Assembly (NCBI GenBank): GCA_037952775.1 | Contig: JBANAY010000003.1 | Span: 4,092,001 to 4,156,000, forward strand | Source of the DNA: Clonostachys chloroleuca | Taxonomy: Eukaryota > Ascomycota > Sordariomycetes > Hypocreales > Bionectriaceae | Direction of reading: 5' to 3' | Length of the DNA stretch: 64,000 nucleotides | Shown: positions 34,122 through 45,836 of the stretch, in pieces | Position numbering within the stretch: position 1 is the first letter of the stretch | Layout: every line of letters begins with the position of its first letter | The notes under the pieces: model-generated | Database searches by the model: none | What the model was told of the DNA's origin: nothing | The model's input: only the letters and a program-made list of their open reading frames with translations | Position numbers and translations under genes: made by a program

Positions 34122-34364
34122 GAGCAGCCCGATGGGTGATTTTCACGGCCTCACGCCAAACGGCAGACCATCGCAAACGCTGTGTCCTAACTCAAGTGGC
34201 TGTCGGGCTAGTAGCCAAGAATTGAAAATCATTAGGGTTTCCTTCAATCGACGAATGATCTCCGACATTGCATGTTTGTCAAGCCTCAGTCTCAGATGAG
34301 TGTCGGGTTGGGATTCACATGAGCTGAGCTTCACAATCGGCAAAAAGAACGGTAAAATCTCAAG

Positions 34365-37300
34365 ATGACAGGCGATATCAGCGTCGCCATTGACCGCGGC
34401 GGCACCTTTTGCGATGTCATTGCCCAGGTCGAGGGCCACGAGCCCATCGTCTTCAAGCTGCTCTCTGAGGATCCCTCCAACTACCCAGATGCGCCCACAG
34501 AAGCCATCCGCCGCGTCCTAGAGAAGGTCGAGGGCAAATCCATCCCCGTGGGCCAAAAGCTAGATGGGTCGAGAATAGGTACGTCTGTTCCCGAGAAAGT
34601 GTGGCCTCGATATTGATCTAGCCCAGCTTCATGCCGCATCGGCACCACCGTGGCCACCAACGCGCTGCTCCAGCACAAAGGCGAGCGCTTCGCATTCATC
34701 ACTACAAAGGGCTTCAAGGACGTCTGCACAATCGGCGACCAGTCCCGTCCAGAGCTCTTCAATCTCAAGATCCGCAAGCCCAGGCCCCTTCACTCGGCCG
34801 TGGTCGAGGTCGACGAGCGCATCGTCCCCGCCGACTACGACCTTAATCCCACCCCTTACGACAAGCAGGTTCTCGTCGCCGAGTCTGAGGCCAGGCCGGA
34901 TGACCTCGTCCGCACCGTCAGTGGCGACTTCATCCGCATCCTCCGCCGGCCAGATCCCGCAGATGTCCGGGCCAAGCTCGAGGCTCTGCGCGCGGACGGC
35001 TACACCTCCCTGGCCGTCTGCTTCCTGCACGCCTACCTCTACCCGGCGCACGAGAATCTCGTCGCCGACATCGCCAAGGAGGTTGGGTTCGAGTTCATCA
35101 CCACATCGGCCCGGACCAGTCCCTCCATCAAGTTCCTCAACCGCAGCACCTCGACATGTTCCGAAGCCTACCTGTATCCCGTAATCAAGCGTTATGTTGA
35201 GGGTTTCACAGATGGGTTCCAGAACCTGCCTCGCCGGGTTGATTTCATGTGCTCAGACGGCGGGTTAAAGACTGCCACCCGATTCAGGGGCAACGAGGCC
35301 CTCGTCAGTGGTCCGGCCGGCGGAGTCGTGGGAATCGCCCGCTCATGTTACGATCCGGACGAGGGAACGCCCGTCATTGGTTTTGATATGGGCGGCACGA
35401 GCACCGACGTCTCCCGCTACGATGGCAAGTATGACTATCTAAGCGAGACGTCCATCGCAGGGCAGACCATCACAGTCCCGATGCTCAACATTGCAACCGT
35501 CGCGGCAGGCGGCGGCTCCATCCTGTTTGCTCGCAACGGTCTCCTTGCCGTTGGCCCCGAGAGTGCCGGCGCACATCCTGGACCGGCTTGCTATCGTAAA
35601 GGAGGCCCACTCACAGTCACGGACGCAAATCTGTTCCTCGGGCGACTGGTGCTTTCATCATTCCCTTCCATTTTTGGCCCTAATGCCAACGAGCCTCTAG
35701 ATCTCGAGATCGTGCAGGAGAAGATGGCAGAGATTACGGCTGATTTCAACCGGCAGACCAACCAGAGCCTGACCTCTGAGCAAGTCGCTCTTGGGTTTTT
35801 AGACATCGCCAATGAGACGATGAGCAGGCCAATCCGCAACGCAACCGAAGCCCGAGGCTTCGCTCCCGAGAATCACCATCTTGTCAGCTTTGGCGGTGCC
35901 GGTGGTCAGCACGCCTGTGATATTGCGGACAAGCTTGGGATCCAACGCATCCTGATCCACAAATGGTCCTCCCTTCTCTCTGCGAGTGGCATCGCCCAGG
36001 CTGACCTGCAGCACGAGGTTCTCGAACCCTTCGGCTCCAAGCTTGACGGAGATGCTTTGTCACACGTAGAACAGCGCCTGGCTATATTAAAGCAAGAGGT
36101 TGCAAGCCAACTCCAGTCGCAAGGAGCGCAGTCTGACTCTCTAGTCTATGATCAAAGTCTGGTCCTTCGGTATTTCGGAACAAATACTGATTTGACGATT
36201 TCTCAACCAGCCGATAGTAAGAGCTACGCGCAAGTGTTCGAGGCAGAACACCTTCGGGAGTTTGGCTTTTCTATGGGCCGTGATATTGTCGTCGAATCTA
36301 TCAAGGTCCGTGGAACCGGCAGCTCTGTGACTAAGGTGGAAGGGGTCTCGGCCTTCAAGGATCTCGCGGCTCGCGGCCAAACCTCGACAACTGCCCCAAA
36401 GGAGACTAAGCAGGTATATATCAACGGATCGTGGCAAGAAACGGGTATCTTCAGACTGGATGATGTACCCAGGGGGTCTAAAATTAACGGCCCTTCTCTT
36501 GTCATCGACGACACGCAAACTATCTTCGTATCCCCCAGCTTCCATGCCAATATCCTCACTACTCACATCCTCCTCCAAAAGAACTCCGCGACAGCTGAAA
36601 AAGAGTCCGCTGAAGGGCATGCCAGCACTTTGTCATCCAGTCTTGCTCTCGCCGCTGGCAGCTCTGCTACAGTAGATCCCATTCTCCTCTCCGTCTTTGC
36701 CCACCGGTTCATGGCCATAGCAGAATCAATGGGTTCGACGCTCCAAAGAACGTCCATCTCGACATCTATCAAAGAACGCCTCGACTTCTCCTGCGCTATC
36801 TTCTCACTAGAGGGAACACTCGTGGCCAACGCACCGCACATCCCCATCCACCTGGGATCCATGCAGTTCGCCATCCAAGCACAACATCGTCACTGGGCAG
36901 GCAAGGTGCAGCCCGGCGATGTGTTCTTGACCAACCACCCCCAGTGGGGAGGCACCCATCTACCCGACCTTACCGTCGTCACTCCTGTATTCATCGACGG
37001 TGCCATCGCCTTCTATGTCGCTTCGAGAGGTCACCACACCGACATCGGAGGAAAGGGAATCACCAGCATGGCCCCCGAAACCAAGGAGCTCTGGGAGGAA
37101 GGCCTCAACGTGCCCACGATGAAGATCGTGTCTGCGGGCGAGTTCCTAGAAGACGAAGTCCGCGCCGCGTTCAACAGGGCGGGAGACTTCCCCGGCTGCA
37201 GCCCGACGCGCCGCATCGCCGACAACATCTCCGACCTCAAGGCCCAGACGGCAGCGAACCAACGGGGCATAACCCTCCTCGGCAAGCTGTGCGGCGAAGC

Positions 37301-38327
37301 CACCCTGCCAGTCGTGCATAAATACATGAACAGCATCCAGGACAATGCAGAGCTAGCCGTCCGCTCATTCTTCAAGGATCTCGTTGCCAGCCACCCGGAG
37401 CCCTTCGAGGCTGTGGACCACCTCGATGACGGCACCGCGATGCAGGTGCGCATCAGCATCGATCCGGAAACTGGCTCCGCGACATACGATTTCTCCGGGT
37501 CAGGACCCCAGATGTGGGGGAACTACAACTGCCCCATCAGTATCTGCCACTCGGCCATCATCTACACCATCCGCTGCCTCGTGGACGTAGAGATCCCCCT
37601 GAACGAAGGCTGCCTGAAGCCAGTCGACATCAAGGTTCCCGAGGGGTCTGTCCTGAACCCGACTCCTAAGGTCGCCATCTGCGGGAGCACACTCGCCAGC
37701 CAGCGTGTTATCGATGTGATCCTGCGCGCCTTTGGCAAGCATGCTGCCAGCCAGGGCTGCGCGAATAGCTTCGGTTGGGGGATGGGCGGGAAGGATCCTC
37801 TAACAGGGGAGATCGTCAAGGGATGGAACTATGGCGAGAGTATCGGCGGCGGTGTTGGTGCCAGTGAGAATTACCATGGCGAGCATGCCACCCATGTAAG
37901 ATTTGAGGATTCTTGTTCGAAGTCTTTCTTAGAAACTAACGTAATGCTACAGGTTCATTCCACCAACACGCGTCAAACGGATGCAGAGGTGATCGAGAAG
38001 CGCACAGCAGTGCTGGTCCGCTCCTACGGAATCCGCCGTGGAAGCGGTGGTGTCGGTAAATGGCGCGGCGGCGACGGCATCACAAGAGAGATCCAGGCTC
38101 GTATACCTCTCAAGTTTAGTATTCTGAGTGATCGTCGCGTGTACCGTCCGTATGGTATGGCTGGCGGTGGTCCCGGGCACTCCGGTGCGAACTACGCATT
38201 TGTGTACAACGAGAAGGATGTTTTGGAAAGGGTGAATCTTGGAGGAAAGGCTGTGATGAATCTAAAGGAAGGGGAATATATTCAAATTAATACGCCGGGC
38301 GGCGGTGCCTACGGAAGCATAGAATAA
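34365..38327 (+). CDS. 5-oxoprolinase / hydantoinase A-B fusion
   Basis: ATP-dependent opening of 5-oxoproline or a related lactam or hydantoin. Exons 34365-34578, 34627-37895 and 37953-38327 give 1285 residues, the normal full length. The HyuA half starts [14 protein letters not shown] and has [18 protein letters not shown] after the first splice, CSDGGL and [12 protein letters not shown]. The HyuB half begins near [20 protein letters not shown] and includes [19 protein letters not shown] and [13 protein letters not shown]. The second intron (37896-37952, GTAAGA...CTACAG) is 57 nt with no stop, so an unspliced message would add 19 residues in frame. [16 protein letters not shown] across the splice fits the family better. 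The promoter has two TCGG-N7-CCGA elements. No lesions. Confidence 0.95.
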
Positions 38328-38710
38328 ATGAAATAGAAATATATTGATTCAAGTAACGCTCCGAGACCAGGTCCTCCAAACGCCCATATCAGCTCTCGTC
38401 GGCAATGGAACACGCATTATATCAACTTGGACGAATACAGCACCATACTACCAATCTGTAGCGAGCAAGTTTTACCCCGCGGCCACCAACAACGATTGGT
38501 GGTCACTTATGCGGCCTACCAACCAGCTGATGTCGAATCACGTGCGGTATATGCAAGAGGGCTACCATGAGTGTTGACGTGACAATCTGAGAATGAGTTG
38601 GCAAGATATGAAACTCCAACCCTCCCATCACGGGATGTTTTGACAGAACACGGTCTCTCGGTCTTCACACATAGCCACACATTATACGGGGAGTTTCTCT
38701 TCCTATCACA
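38328..38710. other. Intergenic, no gene seen
   Basis: 3' flank of the oxoprolinase gene and promoter of the deaminase-like gene. Only one short unsupported frame. Confidence 0.5.
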
Positions 38711-41017
38711 ATGTCATCATCGGCAGAGGCAGTTAATATCGCTGAGGATATTTCTATTCTTTTTCTTCTGCATCAAGTCGTTGAATTACCAACATCTCAT
38801 GCAGTCACACCTCCCAAAGGTCATCGCCCCACGGAATATAGCCTTCCGTTCGAGAAAGAAAGAGACCTTACCATTATTTTGGCGTAAATTTCCTGCATCA
38901 GAGACAACCCAACCCGGGTCCCTGCCCTTTGCATTAAGGAAAACAAAGCCGCCAAACAATTACACATTCTGTTTGCAGTCAACGCGTCCAACGCTGCTGA
39001 CGAGGGCGTTCTTCCCGAAATTCAAACGAGATTCCAAAAGCTCTTCAAATTACTATTCTCAGTCCCTACATGTAATTCCTTCCGTCGCGAAGAATTGAGC
39101 TTGAAAACGCCCCTTCCTTTCCCGGCTGACATGGCGTTTCCGTTCTTGCTAGCCGACCGTGCGGAAGAAGACATCTTCGCTGAGATAGTTTCAATGTGTA
39201 CCACTCGCATACTTGAGCGTTTAAGAATAATTCACCAGCAAGATAAGCCACCCATAGAGACACATCTTTTAGACGCAATTCGAATTCTCTCACAAAAGTC
39301 GCCCATATTCACCGACGCAGCCAAGGATTTAGTCCATAAATTAAACCTATGGAACAAGCATCAAACCACCTCAGAACTAATCAAGGTTGTCGAAAGTGCT
39401 CATCATCTTTCTAAAATCCCGGATTTGGCAACTCTACTGGATCATATCTCCAACAAAGACATGTCTCCAACCGCAAGATCGGGCCTTTTAAATGCCATCA
39501 AGAAAGTAGCCAGATACAGAATCGCCGCCAGGATCCTGTACAGAGCAGCAAAGAAATTCCCAATTGTGCAAAAAATGAACTTCATCCCCATCAATCTCCC
39601 GGAAGTCGCGTTCCAAAAGGTGCCAGCGACAATGCAAGACCCGGGGCGAGGGATATCCGAAGCCTTGTCAAGAACAACGTTGTCAAAACGCGAGCGCAAA
39701 CGCATGAATTTATGCTACGGCTATCTCAAGATTGATCAGGAACAAGCGAGTCAACGATTCAGAGTTCAGAAGACACAAACACTCCACGGAGCCAAAATTC
39801 ACGCCGAAGTACAGCTTGTATTCTTCTGCGAAGCGAACAATTTCCAACCACCTCCTCGGGTCATCTCCTCTAGCAAGGACGCGTGCTTTCTTTGCAATGC
39901 GTTGATCAAGGTACATGGGAAGTATCACATTCCACGTCAACATGGGAGGCTCTATCCAGGTTGGCGCTTGCCTTGGTTCCCTGCACCCAATAGCGTACAA
40001 AGCCGGTTGGCAAAACATCTCGAGGAAGTTATCAGCCGCTCTGTCAGAACGATGATACAAAGTCAGAAGCGAATAAATCACCCGCCTCCGAATGAAAGTA
40101 CAGCTCTAACAGTCGCAATGTCTGAGACTACTGCCAGTGGAAATGACAGCTGTCCTTCAACATCCTCACGCAGCAGTAGCCCAGCTGAGGCGGAAGTGCC
40201 GCAACCAGTTCCTCTACACGAACCTAGAGAAGTTGGGGCGTCCGCAGTCCGCTTGCCAACACCTGGCTCTTCCTCTCTGTCCATCGCAAATGTAGTGAAA
40301 GCTCAATGCGAAATGGCTTCGGAACCCCAAAAAGTCGTAGATCAGCGAGAGCATGGAAAAGTGAGAAATTCGGTATTACCCGAAAAAGCCAAAGAAGTCG
40401 CTGATGAAGGAGGAGAAAATGGAAAGTTGATGTTATCAGGGAAAGTCGAAGAAGTCGCATATCAAGAAGGGAAAAAGGTAAAGTCAGCCTTACCCGGGAA
40501 CCTAGAAGGAGGGGCAGACCAAGGAAGAGAAGAGGGAAAGTTGGCATCGTGTGAAAATCCACCAGAAGTTGGAGACGAGGGAGGAGAAGGAAAGGCAGTA
40601 GCTCATCCCGGAAAACCTCCTAAAGTCCCTCCACGGCCTCCACCCAAAGAACCCCCACGGGTGTTCTCACAGCAGTGGGCAAACCTTCTAAGCCCAACAC
40701 CAAACCGACTTATACAAGGAACGCCTCAAGTGGTAAATGTGGAAACCAACACCTCGTCTAGATTCTACAAGGGCGGTTCCGTGGGATTGGAAATCGAATA
40801 TTCCACTACAGGTCCGGCGGAAAAGAGAGTCGCACGCGATTTATCATGCAACTTGGAATGGCTAGCTACTGCAGACGCGGAAGCCGTCCGAGCCAATAAC
40901 GAAGCTCTGATCATACATGCGGAAAAGCTGGAGGCTGAAATACCGATCCCATCGAGCGCGCTGGGGAAATGGTACATTGCCTCAAAGGACATGATGATCC
41001 GTGTTCAAATAGAATAG
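38711..41017 (+). CDS. OTT_1508-like deaminase-fold protein (fungal nucleic acid/nucleotide deaminase superfamily), with an in-frame TAA
   Basis: A zinc-dependent deaminase fold is indicated by HAEVQL (His about residue 364, catalytic Glu) and CFLC (Cys about 392 and 395), followed by YHIPRQHGRLYPGWRLP. This is the motif set of the fungal OTT_1508-like deaminases, whose substrate is unknown. The ATG at 38711 (MSSSAEAVNIAED) opens a helical N-domain (FLLHQVVELPTSHAV, LPFEKERDLTIILA). TAA at 38885-38887 interrupts it. The same frame continues without another stop to 41017 (ISCIRDNPTRVPALCIKE onward), 769 codons in all. A shorter product could start at ATG 39131 (MAFPFLLADR, 628 residues). Near 40340-40610 a Lys/Glu/Gly-rich segment repeats about four times, then a Pro-rich stretch. 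No intron removes the TAA. Confidence 0.75.
40340..40620 (+). repeat. Imperfect protein-coding tandem repeat (about 22 residues, four copies) in the deaminase-like gene
   Basis: Successive units start EVADEGGENGK, EVAYQEGKKVK, GGADQGREEGK and EVGDEGGEGK, each followed by a short Leu/Pro/Gly stretch. The units are diverged at DNA level. They form a charged, probably disordered linker before the Pro-rich C-terminal region. Confidence 0.6.
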
Positions 41018-41065
41018 AAGGTAATAAGCTATATAGTTTTGGTAGATTCATTGCTCAATGGCGCC

Positions 41066-43388
41066 TCACATACTGAAATCAGGGTTAAAGCTATCCAGAT
41101 TTTGAAAGTATTGATCCAATAAGCCCTATTGAGTGTTAGTAACGGAGACCTATATCTCGTTTGTCTGAACTCACCCAGTCAAGACTCTCCGAACCATCAA
41201 TCATATGTGACATGGGTTCGGCATATGGGAGCTCCAAGTCGATATCGGTGGCTGTTGGGTCAACAACAGGGGCTGGTGATGGCGTAAAGCCGTAGACGCC
41301 CTTGTTAGCCACTTTTTTGATCATCAATTCCAGAGCCAGAGCAGCAATATGTGTCTCCGGTGATGCCGAGCGATTTCCCGCCCATATCCCCTGAGATACT
41401 TGCAGTGCTCTGTGCTCTCGGGTTGTCAGATCTTGGTCCCCAGCCACCACCGGTGACTGTGAGCGCATCCGGACAGAGAGGTCCAGGCACAACACCATAG
41501 CAGCGAGGAGGAAGTCGTGAATAGGCAATGACAAGACCATCCACCGATCATCATGTAATCGGCCTCCAGGCCCAGAAGCGTTGTGCAGATCTTCCTGTCG
41601 AGCAAGAATCTTCAAGGCGGCTTCCACAGATGCTCGTCGCGATGGAGCGTATTTGGGGCTATTGAGATCGTAACTTATATAACGCCGATGAAGAATCACG
41701 AGGCCCTTGAGGTAGAGAATCTCGATTGTGCAGCGTTGCAGAATCAACGCAGATGAGTCCATGAAACTACGGTTCACATCTCGCCGCTGGAACGTATCCG
41801 GCATGCTTGCGTAAACCCGGTTGAACTCGGCATCTAGTGCCAGTGTGGACTCGTAAGATGGGACTGTGAGAGCTTGTGTGTGCGCCGCAATCTTCTTGAA
41901 CATATTCATGACGGGGGCTTTCACGACAGTGTATAGGACAGGGGTGTGTTCGGAAAACGAACGGCTTGGAGGCAGCTCCTTCATATCCATGCGAAGATCT
42001 GGATAATCTAAATTCCGAGGTACTTTGGAGTCACAGAACTCGGACGGAATCATACTCGGAAAGCCTAACTGGAACGACATCAATGCCTCGATCTGGAATA
42101 TATTTAGCCAGACTCGTCGCCGCATCTCGCCATCAAAGGCAGAGATCCCAGCTAGATGTTCAGGATCGCGATGATAGCCCATGCGAAATGCAAGTCGAAT
42201 CACAGTGCCCATCTCGAACCATAAGTTTACAGGCGCATGGTCGCTTGTGATGAAGGATGTCTGAAGATGGATCAAAAAGGCCTCGAGTGCAAAGGAGTTC
42301 GCAGTAGCATACTTTCCTAGGATAAGACACTGGATGAGCCGCTGCTGCATGAGCCTAGTGGAGGGGATTGATTCATCTATGTCACCAGCTTTGGCAATAT
42401 TTTTAAGACATGTTGCAAAACCTAGAAGAGCGAAGAGTAGGCCAGTCCAAAGGGGCGGTGCTTTTTCTGGGGCATCCCAGAATGCCTCATACTAGAGATA
42501 TTTAATTCAGCAAAGTATGTAATCAGCTCCTGCTACTTACAGGTACTCACTTCTTTGAAACTTTGCAGGGTGAACGACTCCTTTCAGGATAAGATATCTC
42601 AGCTTCTAACCAGACAAGCGGTTATCAAAAAGGACTTACCTCCAACAAGAAAGCGAGTGGAGAAATAGAACGAAAGAAGCCGATCGCAGACAGGCTGCGG
42701 AGGCAGAGAGGTAAGTATGTCGCTTATATCCACGTTGGGATTCGCTCCAAATAGAAAGCTGGCGTCGGGCTCTATCCGGTCGTGTTCCTGGGATCCGCCA
42801 TCATAGGGCGAGGGGTGACTAGACCCAGACAAATGTTCTCGAACTTCTTTGATGTCTTCTAGAATCGACAGCCAGTGGTTTCGATCAATGTAGTGAACCT
42901 GGCCATCGCCTGTTTCGTGCATGTGAGGCGTCTCCGGAGTCAGCGCGTTGGCTTCCCCGCCAGCACGACCGGGACTTGAATTCGACTCTGAAGGTGTCAC
43001 ATTCTGAAGAGCACCTGATGCGGAGGGAGCTCTTCGCGTAGAATCATTCACACGGCCTCTGTCTGTTTGGATGACCGCGTCTCCCGATAGAAAGGACGAT
43101 ACCATCGCCTCAAGAGTATGTAACCGTTCCTTGAGCTCGCGCTGAGGCCCCGAGGGGGCAGGCCTGGTTCTGTTTGCGTTGCTCGCATAGTGGCACAGCG
43201 AAGACTTATTTCGTTTAACACATGAGTCACAGGGCAGCTCACGGTTGCACTTGAGTCTGCGGATTCACCAATTAGTCCACTGCCTGACACGGGAAATGGC
43301 CTTTTCAAGCTGACTTTCTGGTGCGACATGGCTCACACGAGACGGGCGGTCGATTGCGTTTTTCCACCTTTCTGGAGCCGGAATCCAT
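41066..43388 (-). CDS. Zn2Cys6 transcription factor with fungal-specific domain, frame problems in the N-terminal third
   Basis: ATG at 43388 (MDSGSRKVEKRNRPPVSC). Exon 1 is 43315-43388 and exon 2 is 42640-43257. Splicing restores CEPCRTRKLKCNRELPCDSC, a complete start of the zinc cluster. The last part of the cluster (LCHYASNANRTRPAPSGP) and the coiled coil (RELKERLHTLEAMV) lie in another frame; one base too many at the GG doublet 43200-43201 explains it. A 30-nt exon (42551-42580) is needed before YEAFWDAPEKAPPLW, but its phase also disagrees by one base. The main domain (41175-42491, e.g. LWFEMGTVIRLAFRMGYHRD, RRRVWLNIFQIEALMSF) is intact. A last exon at 41066-41125 ends LLDQYFQNLDSF. Divergent from the SDR. 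Confidence 0.8.
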
Positions 43389-43948
43389 CGCAATTGAGTC
43401 GCCGGCCGGATTTAATTTCAATCTGGAGCAGAGACAGGGTGAAATCTCTGGGGCTTGCGAAAGGTAAAGGAGACTTCCATGTCTTGGAATCCGCACGGAG
43501 AAGACTTGGGCTGATTCAGGCGGAGAGACACGGATTCTTTGGTGGGAGTACCGATTACTAAGGTAAGTCTTGAGTCTGAAGTTCTTTTGCACGTAAGATT
43601 CCTGGAAAAGGACATTACTAACATGTACCTGCTGACAGACTGTACAAGCGAGCGCGGAGATATTAAAGCCGCGGTGGGGCTAAACAATATCCCCGTTCCA
43701 GCGCCGTCAAACATCATCGTGGCATCAAGGAGAGACTTTATCAGCGACAGGAGGATATATTAAATCCTTAAAAATAGAGAGTATAGTCTATGAGATGTGT
43801 GGTATAAAGGAGCTGTCTATGTTGTCTTGAAATCATGTTGGCTCATCAATTCAAGTTATCATCACTTTCTTACACTCAGACTCCTCAAGTTCGCGTGTCT
43901 CTATTTCGACTATTTCAATCTCAAAACTTCGCAATTAATAACATCAAC
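43389..43948. other. Divergent promoter between the Zn2Cys6 regulator and the SDR
   Basis: 560 bp shared upstream region, no gene seen. Confidence 0.5.
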
Positions 43949-45032
43949 ATGGCCATTCTCGCAGCACTCGAGGGCACAGGCTCGGTCATGTATTCGAACC
44001 TATTCGTCAAGCTCCCAGCTCCCAGTTCAAAGACCAATCTCTCAGAACAAGTCTTTTGTAGTCACCGGTGGTAACGGTGGTCTAGGGTATGAGTCGAGTC
44101 TTCACCTCTCAAAACTTGGTGTTGGCAGATTGATTATTGCTGTCCGCAACAAAGCCAAAGGCGAGGCGGCACGACTGAAAATTCTCGCTTCTACCAAGCA
44201 GCCCGAGTCCTCAATAGAAGTTTGGATAATTGATATGGACAACTATGACTCTATCAAAGCCTTTGCGGCTCGTGTTTCATCCGACCTGCCTCGCGTCGAT
44301 GGCATTCTTGCTAACGCCGGTATTATGACGAGCCACCTTGCTTGGAGCGAAGGTAGCGAAAGTTCGCTCAATGTGAATGTCATCTCTACGTTTCTTCTTT
44401 TCTTCCTGCTTCTCCCTAAGATGCGAGAGTCCGGGAAAAAGACTGGCAATCCTTGCCGATTCACCATCCCCAACAGCGCCTTGCATTACATGGCTCCCCT
44501 TGGCGAGCTTCAGCCAGGAAAAGGGAGAATTTTGGACCGCCTGAATGATGAGAAGACCGCAAACATGGGAGGCCGATATCCCCTCACCAAGCTCCTGGTG
44601 CTTTATGTCGTGCGCGAAATCGCAAAGCGAGCACCCGTGTCCGGCGAAACTGGGCACTTCATTATCAACACACCCAACCCCAGCTTCTGCAAGTCGGACT
44701 TGGCCCGGGAGAATGCAGACAGTGCTGGCTTCAAGATATTCGAGAGAGTTCTGGCTCGCTCCACAGAGGAAGGCAGCCGAACTCTTCTCCACGGCGTGTT
44801 GGGTGGAACGGAGACTCATGGCCACTATCTGAACAATTGCCAAGTGCAGCCGTAAGTGATGGATCCCTATCTTTTGAATCTCAATTATGTCTTGAACAGG
44901 ATCTAACTTTACAAAAGAAGCCCAGCGTGCCATGTTACAGACAAGTTTGGGCAGCAGGTGCAGACTGCTTTCTTCGAGGAGCTCATCAGCAAGCTCGAAA
45001 GTATCCAACCAGGTGTATCCTTGCCCCTTTGA
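43949..45032 (+). pseudogene. Short-chain dehydrogenase/reductase disrupted by a 7-bp tandem duplication
   Basis: NAD(P)-dependent oxidoreductase of the retinol dehydrogenase / WW-domain-oxidoreductase-like SDR group. The ATG at 43949 reads MAILAALEGTGSVMYSNLFV. Within the next codons CTCCCAG is present twice in tandem (44012-44025), shifting the frame. Without one copy the protein runs FVKLPVQRPISQNKSFVVTG into the cofactor motif TGGNGGLG, then LANAGI, NSALHYM and the catalytic YPLTK. The exon 1 end (44851), the intron to 44917 and exon 2 (44918-45032, ending GVSLPL) then fit exactly in phase for 336 residues. As sequenced, translation from the ATG stops shortly after the duplication, at a TAA within 44072-44079. 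Neighbouring the NRPS-like gene. Confidence 0.8.
44012..44025 (+). repeat. 7-bp tandem duplication (CTCCCAG x2) causing a frameshift
   Basis: Two adjacent identical copies, 44012-44018 and 44019-44025. Removing one restores a single SDR frame and correct splice phase at 44851. Confidence 0.85.
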
Positions 45033-45836
45033 TTCGTTTTCTGTTGAATTGGGTGGCTCTTGATTTTTTCAATTACCTTTGACGTATATTGTACAATCAT
45101 TTTACTAGAGATAATAGTTCATTTTCAACTTATTGGCTGTAATACGAGATGAAAAAATTGCGGAACTTGAGAATGGGAGCTTTGCAAAATGCCGGATTGA
45201 TCGGCCTGCTAGAATTTATAGAGAATAAATTCAAACGCGACATTCTTCTACGTTACGGTCAATGTTGTTACAACGCCATCTAGGTTCGACACAAATATGA
45301 ACTTGGTGCAGAATTGTCATATTGTATCTTTTTTCTCAACTTTAGCAACAGCTCTAAAGGGGGAGGTCGAAAGACAAAAGAGTTTTCGCAAAGATTGCTG
45401 TGAGAGTTTGAAGTACGACTAGGACGACCATCCCTGGCTTGAGGCCATGTGATATTTTGTCAGCATATCTTTACCTCTAACCATAAGAATTTATTGTAAC
45501 TACCTAGGTACTATATAGAAGTAACCTTCATATTGGGACTCCAGCCGATGGAAGAACTAATAAAGTGTTGGCCTTGCCACCGTGTCCCCGAAATTACATT
45601 CCCAAAACCCGATTCTGATGCCGAATCTCACACCCCTGTTTCAGGAGTGTGAACGCCCACCCCCATAGCGGGCCGAAATACCTTGAGCCGGGATTTATGT
45701 TTACAATCCCTGTTGTTTTCGTCGGCAGCTTCTTCATATGAATAACACAACGCTCTGTGTTGATGAATGTAGAATCTAGTGTTGTCGATGTCGAGATTAC
45801 ATACATCCCATTACAGATAGATGTGACTGTTCCAAA
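45033..45836. other. Intergenic, promoter of the NRPS-like gene
   Basis: 0.8 kb, no gene recognised. Confidence 0.5.
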
